NCBI RefSeq assembly: GCF_015354575.1
Contig: NZ_JACAFQ010000008.1
Location: forward strand, 1-45,388
Source: Pseudomonas sp. UFMG81
GTDB taxonomy: Bacteria > Pseudomonadota > Gammaproteobacteria > Pseudomonadales > Pseudomonadaceae
Direction: 5' to 3'
DNA length: 45,388 nt
Position 1 is the stretch's first letter, and every line of letters begins with the position of its first letter. Made by a program: the position numbers and the translations under genes. Positions 1 to 7,604 of the stretch are shown in pieces. The notes below the pieces were generated by a model, which had not been told where the DNA came from, did no database searches, and saw nothing but the letters and a program-made list of their open reading frames with translations.

Positions 1-16
1 TACTAATTGCCCGTGA

Positions 17-42
17 TACTAATTGCCCGTGAGGCTTGACCA
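17..42 (+). rRNA. 3' end of 23S rRNA (partial)
   Basis: The sequence ACTAATTGCCCGTGAGGCTT followed by GACCA is the conserved extreme 3' end of pseudomonad 23S rRNA. Only the last few dozen bases are present. The exact 3' boundary is estimated. The first 16 bases of this piece also occur immediately before it (positions 1-16), which is unlikely to be native rRNA. Confidence 0.7.
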
Positions 43-171
43 TATAACACCCAAGCAATTTGCAACTGCAGATTGTGGTGGTGAAGACGAAAGACCCGAA
101 AGTTCGCAACTTCACAAGATCACATATCCGAATTGGCTGGGTTGTCTGCAAAGACAGACCGGCAACCGAAT

Positions 172-291
172 TTCTTGACGACCATAGAGCATTGGAACCA
201 CCTGATCCCATCCCGAACTCAGTAGTGAAACGATGCATCGCCGATGGTAGTGTGGGGTTTCCCCATGTGAGAGTAGGTCATCGTCAAGATT
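172..291 (+). rRNA. rrf: 5S ribosomal RNA
   Basis: This is a full-length 5S rRNA of about 120 nt. The closing stem TTGACGACC / GGTCATCGTCAA pairs the two ends. The conserved internal blocks CCATCCCGAACTCAG and GTAGTGTGGGGTTTCCCCAT are those of Pseudomonas 5S. It follows the 23S tail after a short spacer, and a strong terminator follows it. Ends are accurate to a few bases. Confidence 0.96.
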
Positions 292-298
292 CATTTCG

Positions 299-336
299 CA
301 AAACCCCTATCTGCGCATGCAGGTAGGGGTTTTGTC
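299..336 (+). terminator. Rho-independent terminator of the rRNA operon
   Basis: AAAACCCCTA pairs with TAGGGGTTTT around a loop containing CTGCGCATGCAG, and a T-rich stretch follows. It lies about 10 bases after the 5S end. Confidence 0.85.
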
Positions 337-369
337 TTTGTGGGCCGAAAACAGTGGGCGCAACTGTCT

Positions 370-490
370 TGTGCTGCATGCGCCGGTCTCATCGCCGGCA
401 AGCCGGCTCCCACAGGTACAGCGCAAGTCTTGATAATCGTGCGCTCGGGGTGGGCTTGCCGGCGAACACCGGCAACGCCGGTGCCAATCC
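370..490. repeat. REP-type palindromes between the rRNA operon and pqiA
   Basis: The 292-598 spacer holds no convincing gene. It contains the motif GCCGGCAAGCCGGCTCCCAC near 391-411 and an inverted partner (GGGCTTGCCGGCGAACACCGGC) near 451-472, as seen again at 22169-22232. Short reading frames crossing this stretch are artefacts of the palindromes. A promoter for the downstream operon presumably lies in 490-590, but none is clear. Confidence 0.65.
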
Positions 491-598
491 TCGCGAGGCC
501 CGCCTCACCGGCAGCGCACAGTTCCTCACAATCGTCATCTCCCACATTTCAAGTCGGAACACTAGAATAGAGCCGACGCATCCATTCAGAACCTCTCC

Positions 599-1258
599 AT
601 GCCCAACCCTGTCGACCCCGAAGCACTCGCGCAATTGCCGTTGGACGAGCTTGTGGCCTGCCACGAGTGCGATCTACTGATGCGCAAGACCTCACTGCAG
701 CATGACGAAAAGGCTCTCTGCCCGCGCTGTGGCTACGAGCTCTATGCCCATCGCCATAACCTGGTCAACCGCAGCCTTGCGCTGGTACTGACGGCGTTAC
801 TGCTGTATGTACCTGCGAACTTCCTGCCGATCATGCAATTGCACCTGCTCGGCCAGACCTCCGACGACACAGTCTGGAGTGGTGTGCTGGGCCTCTATAA
901 CTCAGGCATGCGCGGCATCGCGATGGTGGTGTTCCTGTGCAGCATGGCCATCCCCCTGCTCAAGCTGATCTGCCAGCTGACGGTGCTGCTGAGCATCCGC
1001 CTGGACATCGGCCGCAGCTACGGCCTGCTCATCTACCGCATTTACCACCACCTGCGCGAATGGGGCATGCTCGAGGTCTACTTCATGGGCGTGCTGGTGG
1101 CCATCGTCAAGCTGGTCGACCTGGCCGAGCTGAGCATCGGCCTTGGCTTGTTCTGTTTCATCAGCCTGTTGCTGGTCCAGGTATGGCTGGAGGTGGTGAT
1201 GTCGCCGCACCAGATCTGGGTAGCGCTGTCGGGGGAGGACGTCCATGCGGGCGATTGA
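599..1258 (+). CDS. PqiA/LetA-family inner-membrane protein, first half
   Basis: This is a 219-aa membrane protein of the paraquat-inducible A family, which partners an MCE protein (PqiB/LetB) in lipid transport between inner and outer membrane. An N-terminal zinc-ribbon-like module has cysteine pairs at 21/24 and 41/44. Four hydrophobic segments follow, with the family motif LYVPANFLPIM. E. coli PqiA and LetA carry two such modules in one chain of about 420 aa; here each module is its own gene. The next gene starts 14 bases before this one stops, implying coupled translation. Family assignment is firm; whether it is the PqiA or LetA type is not decided. Confidence 0.88.
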   Translation: MPNPVDPEALAQLPLDELVACHECDLLMRKTSLQHDEKALCPRCGYELYAHRHNLVNRSLALVLTALLLYVPANFLPIMQLHLLGQTSDDTVWSGVLGLYNSGMRGIAMVVFLCSMAIPLLKLICQLTVLLSIRLDIGRSYGLLIYRIYHHLREWGMLEVYFMGVLVAIVKLVDLAELSIGLGLFCFISLLLVQVWLEVVMSPHQIWVALSGEDVHAGD

Positions 1259-1868
1259 TGCGGGCATCCTGGTCTGTGGCGAATGCCACGAGCTCAACCG
1301 TCGCGAGGCGGGCGCCAGTTCGCAAACCTGCACCCGGTGCGGTGCGGTAGTCCATGAACGGCGCCCAAACAGCATCGTGCGTACCTGGGCGCTGCTGATC
1401 GCGGCGATGATCCTCTACATCCCCGCCAACGTGCTGCCGATCATGACGGTCAGCGCGCTGGGCCAGGGCAGCCCCGACACCATCATGTCGGGGGTCATCA
1501 CCCTGATGAAGCACGGCATGCTGCCCATCGCCGCCGTGGTGTTCATCGCCAGCATCCTGGTACCGACCTTCAAGCTGGTGGGCATCGCCCTGCTGCTCTA
1601 TTCCGTGCAACGCCACCAGCCGTTATCGGCACGGCAACGCATATTGATGTACCGCTTCATCGAATTCATCGGGCGCTGGTCCATGCTGGACATCTTCGTC
1701 ATCGCCATCCTTGTGGCAGTGGTGAATTTTGGCCGTATCGCCAGTGTCGAAGCCAACTTGGGCGCCGTCGCCTTTGCCACCGTGGTGATCCTGACGATGC
1801 TCGCCGCCTTAACTTTCGATCCCCGACTGATCTGGGACAACACGGAGTCGGATGACGACCATGAGTGA
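1245..1868 (+). CDS. PqiA/LetA-family inner-membrane protein, second half
   Basis: This 207-aa paralogue of the preceding gene has cysteines at 11/14 and 29/32, then hydrophobic segments with the motif LYIPANVLPIM. It corresponds to the second PqiA/LetA module. It overlaps the upstream gene by 14 bases and the downstream MCE gene by 17 bases, so the three genes form one operon. The two halves probably assemble into the equivalent of one full-length PqiA in the inner membrane. Confidence 0.88.
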   Translation: MRAIDAGILVCGECHELNRREAGASSQTCTRCGAVVHERRPNSIVRTWALLIAAMILYIPANVLPIMTVSALGQGSPDTIMSGVITLMKHGMLPIAAVVFIASILVPTFKLVGIALLLYSVQRHQPLSARQRILMYRFIEFIGRWSMLDIFVIAILVAVVNFGRIASVEANLGAVAFATVVILTMLAALTFDPRLIWDNTESDDDHE

Positions 1869-4161
1869 CTTGCCTACGGCTAAAACCCGCCCCGCTTCAA
1901 ACTGGTCGGCCATTTGGATCCTGCCGCTGATCGCCCTGGCGATCGGCGGCTGGCTGGCCTGGCAGGCCTACCGTGATGCCGGTGTCGAAATCCAGGTGCG
2001 CTTCGAAACCGGCGAAGGCATCGTAGCCAACAAGACCGAAGTCATCTTCAAAGGCATGTCGGTGGGCAAGGTCACCAGCCTGGTGCTGGATAACCAAGGT
2101 GACAACCGTGGCGTCGTCGCCACCATCGAGATGCGCAAGGAAGCCGGCCCACACCTGACCAAGGGCACCCGCTTCTGGCTGGTCAAGCCAAGCGTCAGCC
2201 TGGCCGGTATCACGGGGCTGGAGACCTTGGTTTCGGGCAACTACATCGCCGTGGACCCCGGTGAAGGTGAGCCAACCAAACGTTTCACCGCACTCAAGGA
2301 AGCCCCGCCACTGTCCGACACCGAGCCGGGCCTGCACCTGACGCTCAAGGCTGAACGCCTGGGCTCGCTCAACCGCGACAGCCCGGTGTTCTACAAGCAG
2401 ATCCAAGTAGGCCGGGTGAAGAGCTATCGCCTGTCCGAAGACCAGAGCACGGTAGAAATCAAAGTGTTCATCGCGCCAGCCTATGCCAGCCTGGTGCGCA
2501 AGCACACGCGCTTCTGGAATGCCAGCGGCGTCAGCATCGACGCCGACCTGTCCGGGGTGAAGGTGCGCACCGAGTCGCTGTCGAGCATCGTCGCCGGTGG
2601 TATCGCCTTCGCCACGCCAGAGAATCGCAAGGACAGCCCGCCCACCGACCCAGGCCTGCCGTTCCGGCTGTACGAGGATTTCGATGCCGCCCAGGCCGGG
2701 ATCCGCGTCAAGGTCAAGCTCAGCGACTTCGAAGGCCTGCAGAAGGGCCGTACACCCGTGCTGTACAAGGGTATCCAGGTGGGTACGCTCAAGGATCTGG
2801 CGGTCGCGGGCGACCTCTCCAGTGCCACCGCCGAGCTGACCCTGGACCCGCTCGCCGAAGACTACCTGGTCGAGGGCACGCAATTCTGGGTGGTCAAGCC
2901 GTCCATCTCGCTGGCTGGCATCACCGGCCTTGAGGCGCTGGTGAAGGGCAACTACATCGCTGTCCGCCCCGGTGAGCCCGGTGCCAAGCCCCTGCGAGAG
3001 TTCGAGGCGCGTCCCAAAGCGCCACCGCTGGACCTGAAGGCGCCCGGCCTGCACATGGTGCTGTTCGCCGACACGTTGGGTTCGCTGGAAGTGGGCAGCC
3101 CGGTCATGTACCGCCAGGTGCGCGTGGGTAGCGTGCAAAGCTACCAGTTCGCCCGCAACAGCAAGCGCATCCTGATCGGTGTGCATATCGAGAAGGAGTA
3201 CGCCAACCTGGTCAACGGTTCCACCCGCTTCTGGAATGCCAGTGGTATCACCTTGACCGGTGGGTTGTCCGGCATCCAGGTCAAGAGCGAGTCGCTGCAG
3301 ACCCTGATGGCCGGTGGTATTTCCTTCGACACACCCAAGCCTGATGTACCGCTCAAGCGTCGCATCCCGCGCTTCCGCCTGCATGAAAGCCAGGACGCGG
3401 CCAACCGTGCCGGCGCCTTGATCACCATTCGCGTGGAGCGTGCCGATGGCCTGAAGCCGGGTACCCCCATTCGTTTTCGCGGCCTGGATGTGGGCAGCGT
3501 GGAAAGTGTCGACCTGACCAGCGACCTGCAGGGTGTCATGCTGCGCGCGCGCATTACCCATGCCGCCGAGCGCATTGCCCGTACCGGCACGCAGTTCTGG
3601 GTGGTCAAGCCGTCCCTTGGCCTGGTACGTACCGAGAACCTCGACACACTGGTGGGCGGGCAGTACTTGGAAGTGCTGCCAGCGCTGAAGGACAAGGGGT
3701 CGCAGCGTGATTTCATCGCCCTGGCCGATGCGCCGGAGCTCAAGGGCGAAGAGGTCGGCTTGCCGCTGACCCTCAGCGCGCCGCGCCGGGGTTCGATCAA
3801 GCCGGGTGTGCCGGTCACCTACCGCGAGGTGCAGGTGGGCAAGGTGACCGGGTTCGAGCTGGGCCAGACCGCCGACAGGGTACTGATCCACATCCTCATC
3901 GAGCCGCGCTATGCCGGCCTGGTGCGTGGCGGTAGCCGGTTCTGGAACAGCAGCGGGTTCGGCTTCGACTGGGGGCTGTTCAAAGGTGCCACGGTGCGTA
4001 CCGAGTCGCTGGAGACCCTGATCGATGGCGGCATCGCCTTCGCCACGCCGGACGGCGAGCAGATGGGCAACCCAGCACGCCCGCAGCAGACCTTCGCCTT
4101 GTTCGACAAGCCTGAAGATGCCTGGCTGCAGTGGGCGCCGAAGATCCAGGTCGGCAAGTAG
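1852..4161 (+). CDS. pqiB: MCE-domain intermembrane lipid transport protein (PqiB/LetB type)
   Basis: This 769-aa protein has one N-terminal membrane anchor (residues about 18-38) and six consecutive MCE domains. They begin near the repeated patterns VEIQVRFETGEGI, LHLTLKAERLGSL, IRVKVKLSDFEGL, LHMVLFADTLGSL, ITIRVERADGL and LPLTLSAPRRGSI, each followed by a G-x-x-VG-x-V turn. MCE rings of this family stack into a tube across the periplasm that carries lipids. Six domains lie between E. coli PqiB (three) and LetB (seven). The 17-base overlap with the upstream gene supports one operon. An alternative start four codons later (also ATG) is possible. Confidence 0.92.
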   Translation: MTTMSDLPTAKTRPASNWSAIWILPLIALAIGGWLAWQAYRDAGVEIQVRFETGEGIVANKTEVIFKGMSVGKVTSLVLDNQGDNRGVVATIEMRKEAGPHLTKGTRFWLVKPSVSLAGITGLETLVSGNYIAVDPGEGEPTKRFTALKEAPPLSDTEPGLHLTLKAERLGSLNRDSPVFYKQIQVGRVKSYRLSEDQSTVEIKVFIAPAYASLVRKHTRFWNASGVSIDADLSGVKVRTESLSSIVAGGIAFATPENRKDSPPTDPGLPFRLYEDFDAAQAGIRVKVKLSDFEGLQKGRTPVLYKGIQVGTLKDLAVAGDLSSATAELTLDPLAEDYLVEGTQFWVVKPSISLAGITGLEALVKGNYIAVRPGEPGAKPLREFEARPKAPPLDLKAPGLHMVLFADTLGSLEVGSPVMYRQVRVGSVQSYQFARNSKRILIGVHIEKEYANLVNGSTRFWNASGITLTGGLSGIQVKSESLQTLMAGGISFDTPKPDVPLKRRIPRFRLHESQDAANRAGALITIRVERADGLKPGTPIRFRGLDVGSVESVDLTSDLQGVMLRARITHAAERIARTGTQFWVVKPSLGLVRTENLDTLVGGQYLEVLPALKDKGSQRDFIALADAPELKGEEVGLPLTLSAPRRGSIKPGVPVTYREVQVGKVTGFELGQTADRVLIHILIEPRYAGLVRGGSRFWNSSGFGFDWGLFKGATVRTESLETLIDGGIAFATPDGEQMGNPARPQQTFALFDKPEDAWLQWAPKIQVGK

Positions 4162-4165
4162 CAGG

Positions 4166-4353
4166 GTAGGGGCCGCTCTGCGGCCCTTTCGCCGGCAAGC
4201 CGGCCCCACACCTCAAGGCTTGCACGGCCCGTGTAGGAGCGGCCTTGTGTCGCGAAAGGGCTGCGAAGCAGACCCCAGCCATTTATGTAGCACCATCAAT
4301 AGCCGGGGCCGCTTTGCGGCCCTTTCGCGACACAAGGCCGCTCCTACAGATTC
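4166..4353. repeat. Cluster of REP elements
   Basis: The 4162-4466 spacer has no gene. It carries several copies of the P. putida-type REP module GGGCCGCTTTGCGGCCCTTT, followed or preceded by GGCCGCTCCTAC, in both orientations (near 4168-4192, 4232-4262, 4300-4349). The copies form inverted pairs between the convergent ends of pqiB and rpsT. Confidence 0.75.
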
Positions 4354-4421
4354 ACGTGCAAGACACATGCTCTGTGCAAGATAGTGGAGGGCCAGCGCAA
4401 TCGACAGCCAAATCACAGGCA

Positions 4422-4452
4422 TAAAAAAACCGACCCTAGGGTCGGTTTTTTC
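4422..4452 (-). terminator. Terminator of rpsT (bidirectional)
   Basis: A perfect palindrome, AAAAAACCGACCCTAGGGTC then GGTTTTTT, sits 15 bases past the rpsT stop. The A and T tails on both sides let it work in either direction. Confidence 0.88.
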
Positions 4453-4466
4453 GACAAGAACGTCGC

Positions 4467-4745
4467 TTAGGCAGCTGCAGCTTCTTTCAGCGCCTTGATG
4501 TGGCCATTCAGACGGCCTTTGTGGCGAGCAGCTTTGTTCTTGTGGATGATGCCTTTGTCGGCCATACGGTCGATAACAGGCACAGCCAGAACGTAAGCGG
4601 CTTGCGCTTTTTCGGCGTCTTTTGCGTCAATGGCTTTAACTACATTCTTGATGTAGGTGCGGACCATGGAACGCAGGCTGGCGTTGTGGCTGCGACGCTT
4701 CTCAGCCTGTTTTGCACGTTTCTTGGCGGAAGGTGTGTTGGCCAC
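4467..4745 (-). CDS. rpsT: 30S ribosomal protein S20
   Basis: This 92-aa basic protein is rich in Lys, Arg and Ala, with the S20 signature from [18 protein letters not shown] to the C-terminal [17 protein letters not shown]20 binds 16S rRNA and is needed for 30S assembly. The start codon is GTG, preceded by the Shine-Dalgarno-like GAGGAGC at good spacing. Non-ATG starts are known for rpsT in other bacteria, where they contribute to autoregulation; that is inferred here, not shown. It is monocistronic and diverges from murJ. Confidence 0.96.
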   Translation of the reverse strand: MANTPSAKKRAKQAEKRRSHNASLRSMVRTYIKNVVKAIDAKDAEKAQAAYVLAVPVIDRMADKGIIHKNKAARHKGRLNGHIKALKEAAAA

Positions 4746-4997
4746 CGTCGAGCTCCTCGAAAGACTTTAGGTAAATAGCAAACAAAATAGGCCGCGAATC
4801 ATGCCGACGAGTCGAACGGATGTCAAGGCCACCTGCAAGGTTCCGCCGAGTGGTGGGTCAACAGGCTGGAAAGATTCCATTCTGTTACGCGACCTGTAAA
4901 CTCGGGAATTTTTGGCTCCCCTGCGAAGGCGCGGGAGTATCGCACATTCGGATGCCAACTGGCAGCGTCCTCCGTCCTCTGGCGTGAAAAACTTTCG

Positions 4998-6536
4998 ATG
5001 AACCTGCTCAAATCCCTGGCTGCGGTCAGTTCCATCACCATGATTTCCCGGGTGCTCGGCTTCGTGCGCGACACCATCCTGGCCCGCGTTTTCGGTGCCG
5101 GCATCGCCACCGACGCCTTCTTCATCGCCTTCAAACTGCCCAACCTGCTGCGCAGGATTTTCGCCGAAGGCGCGTTTTCGCAAGCCTTCGTACCGATCCT
5201 GGCCGAGTACAAGACACAGCAGGGCGAGGAGGCCACCCGCACCTTCATCGCCTATGTCAGCGGCCTGCTGACCCTGGTCCTGGCCCTGGTCACCGTGGTC
5301 GGCATCCTCGCCGCGCCCTGGGTGGTGTGGGCCACCGCGCCAGGTTTCGTCGACAGCACTGAAAAATACGAGCTGACCACCTCGCTGCTGCGGGTGACCT
5401 TTCCTTATATATTGCTGATCTCGCTGTCATCGCTGGCCGGCGCCATCCTCAATACCTGGAACCGCTTCAGCGTGCCGGCCTTCACGCCGACCCTGCTCAA
5501 CGTGGCGATGATCGCCTTCGCCGTGCTGCTCACCCCTTATTTCGACCCACCGATCATGGCCCTGGGCTGGGGTGTGCTGGCTGGAGGCCTGGCGCAGCTG
5601 CTGTACCAGCTGCCGGCGCTGAAGAAGATCGGCATGCTCGTACTGCCGCGCCTCAACGTGCGCGACAGCGGCGTATGGCGGGTGCTCAAGCAGATGCTGC
5701 CGGCGATTCTCGGGGTGTCGGTGAGCCAGATCTCGCTGATCATCAACACCATCTTCGCCTCGTTCCTGGTCGCAGGCTCGGTGTCGTGGATGTACTACGC
5801 CGACCGCCTGATGGAGCTGCCATCGGGGGTGCTGGGCGTGGCCCTGGGCACCATCCTGCTGCCCACGCTGGCCAAGACCTACGCCAACAAGGACCGTGAA
5901 GAATATTCGCGGATCCTCGACTGGGGCCTGCGCCTGTGCTTCCTGCTGGTGCTGCCCTGCACCCTGGCCCTGGCGATTCTCGCCGAGCCGCTGACCGTGG
6001 CGCTGTTCCAGTACGGCAAGTTCACCGCCTTCGACGCGGCGATGACCCAGCGTGCGCTGATCGCCTACTCGGTGGGTCTGCTGGCGATCATCCTGGTCAA
6101 GGTGTTGGCACCGGGCTTCTATGCGCAGCAGAATATCCGCACGCCGGTGAAGATCGCCGTGTTCACCCTGGTCTGCACCCAGTTGCTCAACCTGGTGCTG
6201 ATCGGCCCGCTGGCCCATGCCGGCCTGGCCCTGGCCATCAGCATCGGCGCCTGCCTGAACGCCGGCCTGCTGTTCTGGAAGCTGCGCACCCAGCGGCTTT
6301 ACCAACCGCAGCCTGGCTGGCTGCTGTTCCTGCTCAAGCTGGTGCTGGCGGTGGGGCTGATGTCGGGCGTACTGCTGCTGGGCATGCATTACCTGCCGGC
6401 CTGGGAACAGGGCAACATGCTCGAGCGCTTCCTGCGCCTGGGCGCCCTGATCGCGGCGGGCGTGATCACTTACTTCGGTTGCCTGTACCTGTGCGGTTTC
6501 CGCCCGCGGCATTTCGCCCGAAATGCGCTGCACTGA
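4998..6536 (+). CDS. murJ: Lipid II flippase MurJ
   Basis: This 512-aa polytopic membrane protein of the MOP/MVF superfamily has about 14 hydrophobic segments. The diagnostic N-terminal stretch is [19 protein letters not shown], followed by [16 protein letters not shown] and [12 protein letters not shown]. MurJ moves undecaprenyl-PP-linked peptidoglycan precursor across the inner membrane. Length matches the family. The 252-base gap to divergent rpsT should hold both promoters, but I could not pick convincing boxes. Confidence 0.96.
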   Translation: MNLLKSLAAVSSITMISRVLGFVRDTILARVFGAGIATDAFFIAFKLPNLLRRIFAEGAFSQAFVPILAEYKTQQGEEATRTFIAYVSGLLTLVLALVTVVGILAAPWVVWATAPGFVDSTEKYELTTSLLRVTFPYILLISLSSLAGAILNTWNRFSVPAFTPTLLNVAMIAFAVLLTPYFDPPIMALGWGVLAGGLAQLLYQLPALKKIGMLVLPRLNVRDSGVWRVLKQMLPAILGVSVSQISLIINTIFASFLVAGSVSWMYYADRLMELPSGVLGVALGTILLPTLAKTYANKDREEYSRILDWGLRLCFLLVLPCTLALAILAEPLTVALFQYGKFTAFDAAMTQRALIAYSVGLLAIILVKVLAPGFYAQQNIRTPVKIAVFTLVCTQLLNLVLIGPLAHAGLALAISIGACLNAGLLFWKLRTQRLYQPQPGWLLFLLKLVLAVGLMSGVLLLGMHYLPAWEQGNMLERFLRLGALIAAGVITYFGCLYLCGFRPRHFARNALH

Positions 6537-6573
6537 GGCGTAAAAGGGTCAGGCGTCGGTTTTTCACATTCCA

Positions 6574-6625
6574 CACACCCGGGTGGCGCTGCTGCCTGTC
6601 GTCAGCGCCCGGGTGTGGTTATAAT
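6574..6625 (+). promoter_or_regulatory. Long hairpin plus TATAAT box upstream of ribF
   Basis: CACACCCGGG (6574-6583) is the reverse complement of CCCGGGTGTG (6608-6617), and GCGCTG (6586-6591) pairs with CAGCGC (6603-6608). Together they make a stem of about 15 bp with a 3-nt bulge and an 11-nt loop. A perfect TATAAT follows at 6620-6625 with an upstream TGTGGT. The -35 region would fall inside the hairpin and is poor. No T-run follows, so it is not a simple murJ terminator. Confidence 0.55.
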
Positions 6626-6653
6626 CGGCCACTTTATGAGCAAGAAGCGCGTT

Positions 6654-7604
6654 ATGCAGCTGGTTCGAGGTCTTCACAACCTACGCCCCGAGCACCGGGG
6701 CTGTGTCGCCACCATTGGCAACTTCGACGGGGTCCACCGGGGCCACCAGGCGATCCTCGCGCGCCTGCGCGAACGCGGCCAGGAACTGGGCCTGCCCACC
6801 TGCGTGGTGATCTTCGAGCCGCAGCCGCGCGAATATTTCGCCCCCGACACTGCTCCAGCCCGCCTGGCGCGCCTGCGCGACAAGGTCGAGCTGCTGGCCG
6901 CCGAAGGTATCGACCGGGTGCTGTGCCTGGCTTTCAACCAGCGCCTGAGCAAGCTCAGCGCCGATGCGTTCGTCAAGGCGATCCTGGTCGACGGCCTGGG
7001 CGTGCGCCACCTCGAAGTGGGCGACGACTTCCGCTTCGGCTGCGACCGCGCCGGCGACTTCGCCTTCCTGGTCGAAGCCGGCAAGCAATACGGCTTCACG
7101 GTCGAAGCGGCCAACACCGTGATCCAGGACGGCCTGCGGGTCAGCAGCACCGAAGTGCGCAAGGCCCTGGGCGAAGGCAACTTCGAGCTGGCCGAGCACT
7201 TGCTGGGCCGCCCTTACCGCATCACCGGGCGCGTGCTGCACGGCCAGAAGCTGGCCCGCCAGCTCGGCACGCCCACCGCCAACATCCAGCTCAAGCGCCG
7301 CCGCGTGCCGCTGTCCGGGGTCTACCTGGCCAGCATCGAGATCGACGGCAAGCACTGGCCGGGTGTCGGCAACATCGGAGTACGCCCCACCGTCGCTGGT
7401 GACGGGCGTCCCCACCTGGAGATTCATCTTCTGGACTACGCCGGTGACCTCTACGGCCGGCGTCTGACGGTGGAGTTCCACCACAAGCTGCGTGAAGAGC
7501 AGCGTTTCGCCTCCCTGGAGGCGCTGAAGTCGGCGATCGACGCGGACATCGCCGCCGCACGTGCCCACTGGCACGCTCAACCGCTAACGAAGAGCCTGAA
7601 ATGA
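6654..7604 (+). CDS. ribF: Bifunctional riboflavin kinase / FAD synthetase
   Basis: This 316-aa enzyme converts riboflavin to FMN and then FAD. The N-terminal FAD-synthetase domain shows [10 protein letters not shown] (residues 22-31) and a later STEVRKAL motif. The C-terminal flavokinase domain shows [10 protein letters not shown] and [12 protein letters not shown] 6654 (MQLVRGLHN) was chosen because upstream in-frame ATGs at 6615 and 6636 overlap or sit too close to the TATAAT box at 6620, and this start gives the usual family length. Its stop overlaps the ileS start by 4 bases (ATGA). Confidence 0.95.
   Translation: MQLVRGLHNLRPEHRGCVATIGNFDGVHRGHQAILARLRERGQELGLPTCVVIFEPQPREYFAPDTAPARLARLRDKVELLAAEGIDRVLCLAFNQRLSKLSADAFVKAILVDGLGVRHLEVGDDFRFGCDRAGDFAFLVEAGKQYGFTVEAANTVIQDGLRVSSTEVRKALGEGNFELAEHLLGRPYRITGRVLHGQKLARQLGTPTANIQLKRRRVPLSGVYLASIEIDGKHWPGVGNIGVRPTVAGDGRPHLEIHLLDYAGDLYGRRLTVEFHHKLREEQRFASLEALKSAIDADIAAARAHWHAQPLTKSLK

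Noticed and set aside
60..326. 88-codon frame across the 5S rRNA
   Set aside because: It lies over rRNA and its terminator, so it is not protein coding.
1897..4209. Open frame of 770 codons antisense to pqiB
   Set aside because: It is a shadow of the GC-rich MCE gene. Its translation is rich in Gln, His, Arg and Gly with no family pattern, while the plus strand encodes six clear MCE domains.
6540..6660. Possible FMN riboswitch before ribF
   Set aside because: The leader is too short and lacks the conserved FMN aptamer blocks; only a hairpin and a promoter-like box are seen.
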